Assembly (NCBI GenBank): GCA_963556255.1
Contig: OY744610.1
Span: 13,413,588 to 13,477,587 of the forward strand
From: Allolobophora icterica
Taxonomy: Eukaryota; Annelida; Clitellata; Crassiclitellata; Lumbricidae
DNA: 64,000 nt
Direction of reading: 5' to 3'
Shown here piece by piece: positions 8,895 to 20,597 of the stretch (position 1 is its first letter; each line of letters opens with the position of its first letter). The notes under the pieces are model-generated. The model had not been told where the DNA came from. It did no database searches and saw only the letters and a program-made list of their open reading frames with translations. Position numbers and translations under genes: made by a program.

Positions 8895-11800
8895 GTGAGT
8901 TTAGAACCAGCTAAATCCGTTATTTCGAAGTTGCATTGGCGCATTTAAACTAAGAAATATATGCAAAAGTAATATCTGAGTTTCAGTTCTGAACGCCTTT
9001 ATGGAATTGCTCAGCGTCTTTCGCCGCTTCCTTTCTGACCCAGAATTGAGTAGGATTCATGTCCATAGCACAGTTCCTTTACAATGTTTGAGATTACGGT
9101 GGGGACTTTGGCTAAATAACATCCTAGCAAACGACTTCCTAAAAATCTCAAGCTTTTAGAACTAAACATTTGTGGGAAACAACTCATGGTTTTGTTGAGA
9201 AGATGACTGTTGATTGCAATTTTGCAATAGCTGTTATAAGCTAGAAAATAAAGCAGTGTGATTCTCTTTACAGATTTTATTTTAGTTATAGTTACAGTTA
9301 TAGTTAATGGATTTTCATTTTAGTTATAGTTACAGTTATAGTTAGTATTATTTTTTAGTTATACGGTAGTTATAGTTATAGTTATAGTTATAGCTATAGT
9401 TAATGGACTTAGTTAATAGTTAATGGACTTTTATTTTAGTTAATTTTAGTTAGTAGGCCCTACACAGTTACAAGTTGGATTTAATACATAGCGCTCCTCC
9501 TGGTCCATATATGGGGTCATCGATTAATTATGTAAACAAATTTTAGGTAGTTTTTGATCTCCCCTTTGTCAACAACAGTCAAACATTCAAGGACTCCGTA
9601 ACAAAATTATGTCAAAGAAAATTACCTCACTCCCAGAAAGTTTCTATGGCTCTAAGAAATGTAAAAAAGACCGAAATTGCCAAAAAAATGTTCTAATTTT
9701 CAGATTTTAATTTTATGCTTAATGGCTACAGTACATGCGGAATCACTGTCTGTCACAGATATTTAATGGATTTTATCCATTCAAATATACAATCTCGTTT
9801 TCTTTTAAATGTGTATTAAATTTGATTTTTATTATGAACATTTCTGATTAGAACACGATAACTTTTTATAAGAATCCTTTTAACACAGAAAATTAAAATC
9901 AAAACAAGTTTTTCACTCTAATATTAACAATCGAAAGAAAAATTATCTTTCCATGAAAAAGATAGGGCCTACTCGAAATAATACATTTTCGAAAAGAACC
10001 CAATAATAATAATAAAAATAATAATAACTAACTACATAGTATTAGCAAAGATCTTAGAGTCGTAGACTCTAAGATCTTTGGTATTAGGGGCCTACGCTTT
10101 TGTCTGATTCGTTGGATTTAGGCCTACTTTACTCCAGACAGCATTCCCACGTGTGCGGCCGCTCAAGGTCTTTAGAGACAATTTGACTGCAAGATTAATA
10201 TGACTGATAATTTTGCGAATTTGCACTTGTGAACTAGAAAGTTTACACAATAATTACATTTAATAAAATGAGCCCATCGATATCTATTTTTAGACTATGA
10301 ATACCGATGAATGAGACACTACTATCCGGGGCGAACATTATGCTGTTGTAGCGCATTCTAACGTTCTCATGTTTATCAATATTGCGCCTTTTTTCATTAA
10401 CGAAAATAACGATGAATTTTCGTTAGTGTTATTTTCGTTATAGTTATAGTTATAGTTAATGATATTTTTTAGTTATAGTTATAGTTATCGTTAACGAAAA
10501 CATTTTTGGTTCGTTAACGAACATTTTCGTTATCGTTAACGTTAACGAGAATCACACTGAAATAAAGAATACCCGAATGCTCGATGTTTTGAAGTTGAGC
10601 TGAAAAGAGGTAACTTCAAAACCAATCTGCTTGAAAAGGTCATGTTAAAAAATTCTCCATATTTGGTAATGAGTTTTACCGTCTAAAGCTCATTCGGCAC
10701 TTGTTTTTTTTATAACGTAAGTATGTAAGTATGTTCAGTGAATTTCATTGCCTAATTTGAAGTCACGCACAAGATTGGTAATGAAAACCTTGGGGAAATG
10801 AAGCTGCAAAAGTATTGCAGGTTTCCTACGGATCTTTAGAACTGCTAGTGGCTACTAAACCAAATTAATCGACAGTGAGCCAGAGGAGTTATGTAATTAA
10901 TCGACAGTGAGCCAGAGGAGTTACAATACATCCAAGATTGGACGTATGCATCAGTTTAGATATTTTTCCCGCCTCATCCTGGAATTTATTATCTCATAGC
11001 TTTTGCGTGATTGCCTTGCTGGCAACTCCCTAACATTCTCGATCTCATACGTTCCTGGCCGTAGATTCTTCGCCCTGCTGCACCTGGTTCTTCCCACAAC
11101 CAGAACATCAATCGCAGTGGTCGGTCAGACTTTCTGCAATAGGTTGCCCAGCATCTTACGACATGAGCTAATTTCTTCTTCCTTACCTCTATTCTGTAAG
11201 CGCTTGGAAACCATTTGTGATGCCAGGGCTCAAAACCCGTCACAAGTCGGTTTCTGACCTTTTTATTTAGTCATATTCTATAATTAATCTGCTTCAAAAT
11301 AGTAAATACTTTTTACAGAATGAAAATATCTTTTTGCTAACTGAAGTTATGCTCGTTTGCTTAAAATAATGAGAAAATCGAAAAAAAAATTTCGGAATAT
11401 TCGTGTCATCAAAGTCCTAAGCAACCATTATTTGATTGTGCTACAAATTTGCTTGGTAATAAGGGCTATATCCTGTATCGAATAAAACAAACGGCATCAA
11501 AATCAGAATACTACATTGCAAATTATAGCAAATTCATAGGCAACTGGTGAATTGAGGAATGTTCAATATTTTTGACCCCTCTCGCCTATTTCGGCTTCTA
11601 GCTCAATATCTAGAAAGCGACAAGCGACAGGTTTTGAGCCCTGGAGTCACAGTTGGTCGCTCCTGATTTTTCGTCGTCAGTGTGGGAAACACCTCTGATG
11701 AGTCTATCTTAAAGAGACGGCATATAAGTCTGTGATTACAATTACATTTACTACGATTCTAACTCAGAGTTGTCAACTATTATTTTTATCAACTAAGTTG

Positions 11801-13566
11801 AATGCATTCACAGTTTGGCAGCGAATATCTCAGCCTACAAATGAAAACCAAACCCAGAGAGAGAAAAGCTTGCTATAATCACTACATATAAATATATTTG
11901 GATTTTAAAATGAAAAGTTCTTACACATGCTTTTTTTACATCATGCATTAAGATGAACTATTTTAGAATGCCGTAGTACAACAGCAAACAGCGGAAAAAC
12001 CAGTAAAAAACCGTCTCCAACGGCAACCGCTCGCCCAACTACAAAAACTACGAAACCACCTTCAACAACTACTCCCACAGCGACTTCGACGATAGGTAAG
12101 CAACCAACCTTGAAAGTACACGGAGAAGAAACTTTAGCAAGTTAGGATAAATTGATATCATCACGACTGAGTCAAAAGTAGTTCAAACGTGGTTTGTGAA
12201 TCGCTGTATTTAACCGTGCAAGTAGTCGTCCACGCCGGTCGAGGCTTTTTACTTGCAGAATAATCTATTTTTGCAACTGAAATTTTCTACATCATTTAAT
12301 GCATATCAAAGCTATTACATCTATCTGAAGCTTAGAGCTTGACATCGAGAGAATGAATTTGCAGCCAAATTCAAACTTACTCAGCCGCTTAATAACTTTC
12401 ACCACAATCAAATCTGACGTCTCTGGTAGCTTTAATAATAATAACTGGTTCATCGGACGCGTCCGAATGAGACTGGCAATCAATTATGAGCGTTGTCGTA
12501 ATATCTAAAATAATTCGTTGCGCTCAGACGTTATAAAATACAGAAGATAAACTACAGCTATACACCCGGAGTGAACATATGTTCATTTGGTTGAACAAAG
12601 AGTTAGAATAGGTCTATTCTTTCAATGCAATTACGACCACCATTACAGTATCTGTGTGAATTTCTTGCCGTACATAAGAATGATAAAACAATGTTTGTTT
12701 GAAACTGTACAGGGTGCAATTGTGCGCAGAATACAACAACGTGTGCATCACCAGACACAAATTGCTATAGAGCAAGTGAATGTCCAGCAGGTAGGCGTTC
12801 ACGTGTATAGACTGTATACAAACTTTTCACAAGTAGACAACTAATGATTCGGGTACATAAAAATATAAAGAAAGCCATGTTCATGTGGGGCGTGGTGGCT
12901 CAGTTGTAACTTCGGCGCCTTGTGACCGGATGGTTGCAGGTTCGAATCCCACTCTAGCCGCTGCGTACGGACCTTGGGCAAGTCCTTCACTCGCAATTGC
13001 TCGTGGCGCTTCGGCGTGAAAATTCCGGCACAGTATCAAATGCTGTAGTCGGGAGCGCCTCTGAGTAGTAGTTGACTTCGAGAGGCGCTATAGAAATATC
13101 CGGAATAAATGAGCCTAAAAGCCTTAGGTGTTAATTATTCATATGCTGCAATCTTTCATTTCCTTTAATTTTAGCAAATTTCAGATTAAGTTAACGAATT
13201 TAGTGGTTTTGTGTTTCAGATGGAATCAATATGACGGACAACAGCGCTGTAGGTTTCGTGAAGGCTGATTTGTATGTAACATTCGACAAATGCTGTCCAA
13301 AGAACGTCGTCTGGGGAGTTGTTGTGACTTTGAATAATGGCAGTCGTTTGTTGATAAGATTACACGATCCTCTTTGTAATGATAACAAATGCGAGACGAT
13401 TGGCGTCGACGCATCGTGTATGTCCAGCAATTGGGTTTTGTTAGACAATAGCAAAATTACAATACCTGGGTTCATTGCTTTCTTGAAAACAGGAAATACG
13501 GTTCCGATTGGTTTGAATAAGATCGATTGCAGCGACTTGTGTAAGAGAATGATGCATCTGTTGTAG
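8568..13566 (+). CDS. Gene A: secreted Ig / Thr-rich / Cys-rich family protein, 5' end missing
   Basis: Exons 8568-8894 (Ig2), 11967-12095 (Thr-rich), a possible extra 12713-12790 (Cys-rich), and 13220-13566 (terminal, ending TAG). All junctions are phase 1 with AG/GT borders, so the parts join in frame with or without the small exon. No signal-peptide or Ig1 exon is visible in 7362-8567. They may lie left of the Gypsy insertion or be lost. A is the most divergent member: its Ig2 domain lacks the core Trp and its terminal domain has a different Cys pattern. A 1.3-kb hAT and a LINE fragment occupy the Ig2-Thr intron, and a SINE the last intron. The role is unknown; a secreted Ig-mucin protein of immune or mucosal type is only a guess. 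Confidence 0.65.
9254..10559. mobile_element. Non-autonomous hAT, 1306 bp
   Basis: Ends CAGTGTGATTCTC...GAGAATCACACTG are inverted repeats, flanked by perfect 8-bp direct repeats AAATAAAG (9246-9253 and 10560-10567). There is no transposase frame. The left subterminal region (9280-9440) and the right one (10430-10550) carry tandem TTATAG/TTAACG-type hexamers, possibly transposase binding sites. It holds a 16-bp-arm hairpin at 10046-10080. It lies in the gene A Ig2-Thr intron. Confidence 0.88.
10046..10080. repeat. Perfect hairpin with 16-bp arms
   Basis: CAAAGATCTTAGAGTC, a 3-nt spacer GTA, then the exact reverse complement. It lies inside the non-autonomous hAT near its middle. Confidence 0.9.
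10863..10923 (+). repeat. Two-copy direct repeat of about 29 bp
   Basis: The string beginning AATTAATCGACAGTGAGC and ending GAGGAGTTA occurs twice, a few bases apart. A local duplication in an intron with no evident function. Confidence 0.85.
10985..11265 (+). mobile_element. LINE C-terminal fragment
   Basis: A plus-strand frame contains RTSIAVVGQTFCNRLPSILR followed by SSLPLFCKRLET, matching the usual LINE C-terminal pattern (GPxxWNxLPxxLR ... FxxxLK) with the Trp lost. It is a short degenerate relic in a gene A intron. Confidence 0.5.
11967..12095 (+). CDS. Gene A Thr/Pro-rich exon
   Basis: 129 nt between TTTTAG and GTAAGC. It begins with the family Cys-Arg/Gly residues (ECRSTT) and then a Lys/Thr/Pro stretch such as RPTTKTTKPPSTTTPT, typical of an O-glycosylated linker. 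It has no clean tandem repeat, unlike genes B and C. Confidence 0.68.
   Translation, partial: NAVVQQQTAEKPVKNRLQRQPLAQLQKLRNHLQQLLPQRLRR
12713..12790 (+). CDS. Gene A possible extra small Cys-rich exon
   Basis: A 78-nt open stretch after TGTACAG and before GTAGGC reads, from its second codon, CNCAQNTTTCASPDTNCYRA then SECPA. Five Cys fall in 26 residues. It is phase 1-1, so it fits between the Thr-rich and terminal exons without changing frame. No equivalent was seen in genes B-D. The Cys density and phase suggest a real exon, but the polypyrimidine tract is weak. Confidence 0.42.
12885..13122 (+). mobile_element. tRNA-derived SINE
   Basis: An A-box-like TGGCTCAGTTG and a B-box GGTTCGAATCC, spaced as in tRNA, open the element. 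A tRNA-unrelated body follows, ending GGCGCTATAGAAATAT, a tail type shared with LINE ends elsewhere in the window. It is too degenerate for a functional tRNA. Confidence 0.75.
13220..13566 (+). CDS. Gene A terminal exon, Cys-rich domain
   Basis: 347 nt after TTTCAG, ending TAG. The 115-residue domain has the family landmarks GVVVTL, LCNDNKCE, GNTVPIGLNK and the C-terminal CxxxCKRMM. It lacks the first Cys of sister domains (DEC) and the CDGC pair, carrying a CC pair instead, so one or more disulfides differ. I do not recognise the fold, and the spacing does not fit the CBM14 chitin-binding pattern. Confidence 0.72.
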
Positions 13567-16505
13567 GTATAGAACGGGTCAGAAAAACATTCACAAGTAG
13601 TGGCTAGCAGAACTCATTTAGCTTTGCTTGTAGCAGTTTATGTAATGCATTTCAAACCGAAACATGGCTTTCTTTATATTTTTATGTACCCGAATTATTA
13701 GATGCTTAAAGGATAATCTACCCCTTCATAGCAACTTTGTCACCCGCGAGCGGAAGGTGTCTGCAATTGGAAGTGGCTGGAGGTCGATTTACACAGCGAA
13801 GTCGTTGTGACATTGGAGAAACGTTAGATCGCGTGATGAGAATATGATTGATTTTGGTTTTTCGAGAAGCACTCTGTGGTTAGACTTAATAATTTATACC
13901 ACAAACAATGACTCTCTAAACCAAAATTATATTTAATTTATTTAAAAGTTTTGCCATATTGAAATAATCATTAAATTTTGTATTTGCAATCCATTGTTGT
14001 TTTTCAGCCAAACTAAAATTGTAATGGTTTCGGATTCCATTTCCTCTCACTGACGAATTTGTTTACCAAATGGACAGAAGATAGACGCACAGAACGACAA
14101 ACATACACACAGTTAGACTGGCATAGAGAGACGTATGGACTGAGTAAACAGATATTAGCTATTATTTTTAAATGACGGTAATTCTTGTTAGAATAAATTA
14201 AAATAATATCTAAATAAAATATATTACGGTTAGGAAATCATCTCTGGAAGAGAATAGCTCGTTCTGCCACAATAAAACAATAAGCTCTTGAAGCCAATAA
14301 CATTTCCTGGATGAGCTTCTGTTATGAGTTTGTTTTGTTTTCAGCTTTTTATAATGGGAACTCATAATTTGTCTCTAAGTCAACTCGTCTATAAAAATTG
14401 CATATATATATATATGCCCCAATCTTCAGCAGACTTAGACTACTAAATATAGGTCAACTTAGGCTAACACAAATTGGTAAATTTATCTATCGCTTTGAGC
14501 ATAATAACCTTCCCTCCTCATTCTTTGACTATTTCATCTCAGGATCTCATATCCACACTAACGATACTAGGAACGCTGCTGCCCTCAGACCAGTCAAAGC
14601 TCGTACCAACTCACGATTATTTAGTTTAAAGGCGTATGGGCCCAAAGTATGGGAAACTATACCTCCCGATATCCGTCACTCCCCAAATATAAACATATTT
14701 AAATCTCGTTTAAAATCATTTATCTTGAATGGGATTTAACTGACCTTGGAGTGACCACAGGGTTTGGTCGGTGCTGCTCGGTGGGCGCGCCGCGCCGGGT
14801 CGCGGGCTGCTCTTCCCCCCCATTCACTTTTTTTTCTACTTATACTTTCTTTATAGGACTGATAGCATAGTATCTTGCGATACGGTAGTCCTGTTTTCAG
14901 TTTCATTGTCTCTTTTGTTGATGTTTAGTTAAGTATATATTAATGGTTAGTTAAGTTTATCGATGATTTATTTTGCTTTCTCTATGCTTCCTCACCAGAC
15001 TTCATCTAGCTACTCCTTCTGGCTTCCCATGACTTGACAGTCACATAACTTACGTAGCATACTGCACTAGTAGGTGTCCCTGCCTAGCGGGAGTAACCTC
15101 CCTTTAGGGCCACCTTTTGCTCTCTCTGAGACAAACTTCAAACCGACAACTTATAGTTTGTTATATAACTTGTTTTTTGTTTTGTTTTGGTGGAAGCAAT
15201 AAAATGATTTGATTTGATTTGATTTGATTTGATATATATATATTATAATATCCTTGCATGCTTTAAATGTGTCAAAGGCGTGAAACCAATTAGCGATTTT
15301 GGACTGAATGACATTAAAAAGATTGCAAAAGACCTAGGCCTAATAATGAGTTGTTTATAAAAGACGTCCGCCAGAGACCTATCTCTATTGCTTCAACTTA
15401 TCTGACGCCAACTGTTTTCCATAAACCTAATCATTTCTCTTGCAGATAATAACTTGGTAGCTTTCTCTAAGGATACGATTATGTCAAGATGAAATTAGCA
15501 GATGTACTTACTGTGTAATACCCAAGCTCTTTGTTTAAACAGAAAAGTAAGAAGATTGCTTCGCTTCTTTATACACTTGCATTGTTCATATTCTTATCCA
15601 GGCTATTATGAGGTAATTCGAAAATAAAATTATCGAAGCCATAATTTTTAACAACCAGCAGAACCAATAACGTTTCTCATATTTATGCACATATTGATCT
15701 AAAATAACTAGGCTACATAGATTAGCAACTGCATTAGCCAGCTGCATGTTAGCGGACAGGACGTCCCGGATGCACCTTAGCATGTGTGAAACATAGATTT
15801 AGATTTATAAAGAAAATAACTAAGACACACGACTCAATTCAACACACGTTAGAGTGATTAGACAATAATTTTGATCAATTTTAATGTAGCGACAAATCAA
15901 AGCAGGAATTCGATCTCAACTACTCGATGAGAATAAAGTTAACTTTATCGATAATTCACATAGGCCTATTATTAGTTGGATGGGTGAATTACTAAGGTGC
16001 ACCGCTAGGCTTCATTCCCAAAATCAAAGGCTTCGAGTTACGGTCTAGAGGACTTCAGGTTGATCTCTTTGTCTTGGTAATGCATCGCTGGTAGGCAGAG
16101 TGAATGTAAGCATCACCGAACCCGGTTAGTCTTTAGTTCGGTTACTTTCAGTGTCACTCACCCCTCCAATCCTCCATTCTTGCAGTCCTTACCAACATAA
16201 ATTCAGATGATAACAAGATTTCTTTAAGTTATGGTCATGCTTGCGCATTCACCCAGTGATTCATCGACATAAAGACAATGTTGCTGCTTTTACCTGCTCT
16301 CAACGTATCACTTTAGCATAACGAGCATCTAGAATTAGAAACTTGACACGGAAACACAACCCATTGGAAATCTGTTTTTTGCACCTTATCTTTGAACGCT
16401 CGCAATGGTTGATTGCGATCGCAATAAACTGAATTAATGAACTACTTGACCAGATCGTTATCAAATATGGAAGATCGTGATATGATCTGAATGCTAATAA
16501 CGTTA
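13567..16505. other. Intergenic region between genes A and B
   Basis: Apart from the right arm of the 41-bp inverted repeat and a LINE fragment at 14400-15233, I see no gene. 13567-14390 is the AT-rich 3' flank of gene A. 15240-16480 is AT-rich single-copy-looking sequence with two TAGGCCTA palindromes (15335, 15961). No confident polyadenylation site could be assigned. Confidence 0.6.
14400..15233 (+). mobile_element. LINE 3' end with (GATTT)n tail
   Basis: The frame ending at 14739 carries the LINE C-terminal signature KAYGPKVWETIPPDIR then FKSRLKSFI. About 470 bp of 3' untranslated sequence ends AATAAAATGATTTGATTTGA with repeated GATTT units. It is 5'-truncated, as is usual for LINE copies. 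Confidence 0.78.
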
Positions 16506-16513
16506 TTGACGTC
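16506..16513 (+). promoter_or_regulatory. Conserved TTGACGTC element upstream of gene B
   Basis: TTGACGTC lies 88 nt before the gene B start codon in a block alignable with genes C and D (AATGCTAAT..., then ...ATTGACGTC, then GAGAAACATAA). It resembles a CREB/ATF site (TGACGTCA). The conservation may only reflect gene duplication. Confidence 0.4.
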
Positions 16514-16601
16514 CCGTACATGAAGGGATGCAGCGAGAAACATAAATCTTGTCAAATCAGAATATCTTCAGATGAACAATACATGTAGACACATAAATGT
16601 C

Positions 16602-16668
16602 ATGGATAATGTCCAGCTAAAGCTCCTTCTGTTCTTTATTTACGTCCTCTTTCTACCAACAACAAAAG
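16602..16668 (+). CDS. Gene B signal-peptide exon
   Basis: ATG opens 22 codons with the hydrophobic core LKLLLFFIYVLFL, ending PTTK plus one base before GTGAGT. This ATG was chosen because it gives a short classical signal peptide and aligns with the starts in genes C and D. Confidence 0.75.
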
Positions 16669-17114
16669 GTGAGTCATTCGCATAATACTCAGTTTTCCCA
16701 AATGACTATTTTGCTAAGAAAACGTACAATTTCCTATTCGTTTTTAATCATGAGCACAACAACAGAGTAACAATCCTTCGATATTTCTCGACTGTCGCTG
16801 AACCGGGGTCGGCCTTCCTACAATCTATGACTATCACTGTCTATAAATTCAACAAGCTGTGGATCGTAGACTATCACGGTAATTCGCGCTACCGTTAATG
16901 GCTGAATTGTCTTAGACAAGTTTATATGAAATGGATCAATGGATGTCATCGCATAGGCCTATTTATTAAATACCTTCTGCAATGCATGAGTACGTTTGGC
17001 CTGTGACCTTACGGTTGCGAATTCGATCGTGCTGAATCTAGCTGATGACGTACTTTTTTTTAGCGAAAATATAATTTTAAAATGCATTATTATAGCCAGA
17101 AATACGTGTTTCAG

Positions 17115-17441
17115 GTACATACGAGCAATGTCTAACATCCCTAAGAAATACCGTTGTATACGAGGGAACACAGAATACGATGATGACCTGTGCAGCTGGA
17201 TCTAATGATACGGCGTGGTCCATCAGGCCAACCTCAGACTCGGCTTTTAGATATCAAATCACCAATTTTACAGGTGTTGTTAATTCGACTTTAACGGGAC
17301 TCTACGCAATTGACGATAATGGTTTAATTGTACTCAACGCTACTGGAAATAAAACCGGAAGACTAATATCTACTGCAGGAGGATACACGGTTGAATTCGC
17401 AAACAGCACCAACAAGATCGCAGCAAAATTAGTTGTCATTC
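17115..17441 (+). CDS. Gene B Ig1 exon
   Basis: 109 codons' worth between TTTCAG and GTAAGT. Landmarks: [59 protein letters not shown]. There is a strand-B Cys and a Trp, but GYTVEF where a canonical Ig has YxC. The variable patch between AWSIRP and YQIT reads TSDSAFR. Six potential N-glycosylation sites are visible. Confidence 0.8.
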
Positions 17442-18637
17442 GTAAGTAACGTAATTTTTTAACTTCATCATGCAAACAATTTCTAAGAGATTTAAGTAAT
17501 TTTAACTAGTTTTTTGCACCTGAAAGCGCACACGCAATAGCCTACATTCTGTGCAACCACTGCATACCTACAGGAACGTAGCAAGCTATAACTGCGCTCT
17601 GTGCCAAGGGTATATATAGCACCCCACCAAAGATCAACTTAACCAATAACGACCAAATTTGTTGTCTCGGATATAATATTTACTATAATTATGCTCAAAC
17701 GACAATTTTTAAATAAGCCTGCATCGTCAGGTATGTATCTATTAATATCACGTGTATACACTTTTATTTGTTGTTATTTAATTTTATTACATTTACCTCA
17801 TTTTAAATGAATATTATGTTTCAAGAAAGAGTAATTAGTTTAAGAATTAAATTAATCCGTCTAAAATTGTGTGGCCCCTCTTGAGTTGAGTCCTTTTCAA
17901 TGGCACTGCTGGAACACCCCTCGCGAAGGCACTACATACCTATTAGAAATAGACTATTATATTACAACGGTAGATTATTTTATGGATTCAAATGCACAGC
18001 TAAATATAACCATAGATTCTCCGATTACCAAATCTATTTTTGAGCAGATTAGTCTTAAGAATAGATAGCATAAAATGATGTCGATCTTCTCTTACAAAAT
18101 AAATAGACCGTGCTTGTCTTGTAGACCTACAGGCGAGTGCTTTTAATAAGACACCGAAGACAAAATATATTAATTGCTGATATTATTTACAGCCGTTTAG
18201 CAAAAATCAAAAGCCGTATGGCACGAATAGCCAGGTTAAATTCAGTAACAATTACAAAGTTTAATCAGAAAGACTGAAAATGGGAATACCTTCATCAAAA
18301 CAACTGAAGCATCATATTCAGCCTTTCTTAAATGCATCATTTTAGCCAGGTTTCTGTGTGTGTGTGTTTATTTCGGCAAGCTGAAAAGGTCCAACGTTTG
18401 AGATGAGCAGATTCAAAGAACAGAGTGAGCAAATATTGCGTTCATTCTGAGTGGAAAACTTCAGTGTAGAACGGAATTTCATCAGCAATTGCAATTGCAA
18501 TTGTAATTGGACATTTATATAGCGCTGGTTAGGAGCAACACAAATCAGAGACCCTAAAGAGATCCTACACGGAAATCTCTAGGTCTACAATGAAACCGAG
18601 TAGGCCCTATTAATTTCAATGATAAATTGTCTTCTAG

Positions 18638-18951
18638 GTTCTGGGCCAATCTGTTCCTGCAATCAGTCATCTTCCGCCAACGTCAGTGTATCATGCACAA
18701 TGATTTATGCAGATCTCCCAACCTCTCCGATCGATGCAGTTATGAAATGGACAGTGAATGGTCAATTTTATACGAAGAATCAACCGATAAGGACCTTCAT
18801 TTATCCAGATGTGTGGAATTCTACATCGACCATCACCGTTCCTAACAGCGCTTCTTCGACCTACGACTGCACTGTTACGTTTGCTGCTCCAGTATTTCCC
18901 AGTCCTCCATATCTGGTAAAGAACGCACCTGTTTCAGTGCTACGTGCACAG
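18638..18951 (+). CDS. Gene B Ig2 exon, frameshifted near its 3' end
   Basis: Follows TTCTAG and precedes GTGGGT. It holds a canonical Ig pattern: [40 protein letters not shown]. The closing SATCT Cys is lost through the 1-nt deletion (reads NAPVSVLRAQ). Confidence 0.78.
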
Positions 18952-19468
18952 GTGGGTGAACATGTTAATTATTTTTAGAAGGAACGCTAACAAAATATCA
19001 TTGTCAGAAAGCTAGGCCCTTTTTACTGAATTTTCCTGCAAAAAATGATCACTCAGTAAATTCTCTCGGTAACTGTTCGCGCAGCAACTATCCCAAACAA
19101 GTCTCCTGTCTTTTGCCTCTGTGATTAATCTAAGAAATTTTGCTAAATACGTATTTATTTCAATAATTTTAAATTAGTAAAGTTTATAAAAAATGTACAG
19201 TATAAACTCTTGTAAGAATCTTAACACTCATTAACAATTAGTAACTTAAGACTAGTCAGGTTTTAGCTCATGATAGACTATGTTTCATGAAAGTAAGAAT
19301 GTTAGACAGAAGACGTATGAACGCTTTGATGAACGTCACATCTGATGCAGATCCTCGTGCTGTTTCGCCAGACCTTTGCTTCATCAAAATTCCAGTTTCC
19401 TTTTTATACCAATTCAAAGTAAGATATGTAATTTCCACACAACGGTGACGATGTTGCTCTCGTATTAT

Positions 19469-19698
19469 CAGGGCTTTTTTTCAGCCGGAACGCGCCGGTA
19501 CGGCGTTCCGGCACCTTTTTCAGCTCCTAAAAAATAATTTAGTTATTTTAATTTAATTTAAGTGTTTTTGAACTGTTTTCAGTGTTTATTAAGACCCCTC
19601 CCAACCCCCAATCCCGTTTTTCTCGTGATTTTAACCCGCCCATAATTGTTGCGTTCCGGCACCTATTCCGGAACCTTTTTTCTAGAAAAAAAGCACTG
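19469..19698. mobile_element. Short non-autonomous hAT (MITE), 230 bp
   Basis: Ends CAGGGCTTTTTTTC...AAAAAAAGCACTG, flanked by perfect 8-bp repeats CGTATTAT (19461-19468 and 19699-19706). Each end carries a GTTCCGGCACCT-type internal repeat. No coding sequence. It lies in the gene B Ig2-Thr intron. Confidence 0.88.
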
Positions 19699-19919
19699 CG
19701 TATTATGATTCTTTTTCGAAAGAAACTTTGTACTCGGGCATTTTAACATTCATGCTAGAGTATGTGGCTCTGGATATTTAGTTGGGTTTGGTGAGGACAA
19801 TTATAGTTTGCATAATATAAGAATTGATATTAACAGATTACCGCATTAATACTAATATTAGCCCTCATTAAACTTCTGCAATATTGTCTTTATAAGGTTT
19901 TGTTTGCATTTTTATTCAG

Positions 19920-20597
19920 TATGCGGTAAAACAACAGCTGCAACAACAACTGAACAACCTACAACCACTGGGCCAATATCTACGACTCAACCACTAACGA
20001 CTACTTTGCCAATATCTACGACTCAACCATTAACGACTACTTTGCCAATATCTACGACTCAACCATTGACGACTACTTTGCTAATATCTACGACTCAACA
20101 ACTAACGACTACTTTGCCAATATCTACGACTCAACCATTAACGACTACTTTGCCAATACCTACGACTCAACCATTAACGACTACTTTGCCAATATCTACG
20201 ACTCAACCATTAACGACTACTTTGCCAATATCTACGACTCAACCATTAACGACTACTTTGCCAATATCTACGACTCAACAACTAACGACTACTTTGCCAA
20301 TATCTACGACTGAACCACTAACGACTACTGGGTCAATATCTACGACTCAACCACTTACGACTACTGGGCCAATATCAACGACTCAACCACTAACGACTAA
20401 TTGGCAAATATCTACGACTCAACCACTAACGACTACTGGGTCAATATCTACGACTCAACCACTAACGACTACTGAGCGAATACCTACGACTCAACCACTT
20501 AAAACTACTGGCCCATTATCTACGACTCAACGATCAACGGTTAGTGGGCCAATTTCAACAATCGAAGCACCTACAACCACTGGGCCAACAACAAGAA
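19920..20597 (+). CDS. Gene B Thr/Pro-rich tandem-repeat exon
   Basis: 678 nt between TTTATTCAG and GTAAGG, opening with the family Cys (VCGKTT). A 36-bp unit coding PISTTQPLTTTL repeats about 16 times, with L/G variation (LPIS, GPIS, GSIS). Nearly every residue is Thr, Ser or Pro, so a rigid O-glycosylated mucin-like stalk is expected. Confidence 0.8.

Larger units (their letters stand above)
12841..13701. repeat. 41-bp inverted repeat bracketing the gene A terminal exon
   Basis: The arms are 12841-12881 and 13661-13701. They are exact reverse complements except for one base (40 of 41). The right arm begins in the 3' flank conserved with gene B (near 22490), so the left arm looks like an inverted copy. 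Between them are a SINE and the terminal exon. Confidence 0.9.

Noticed and set aside
12885..12960. Functional tRNA gene
   Set aside because: Boxes A and B are present but the stems do not pair well and a SINE body follows; the same holds at 31176, 34897, 43640, 55298, 58640 and 60400.
17871..18068. 65-residue frame in the first Ig1-Ig2 intron of gene B
   Set aside because: No family similarity, no splice support, and the corresponding introns of C and D do not keep it.
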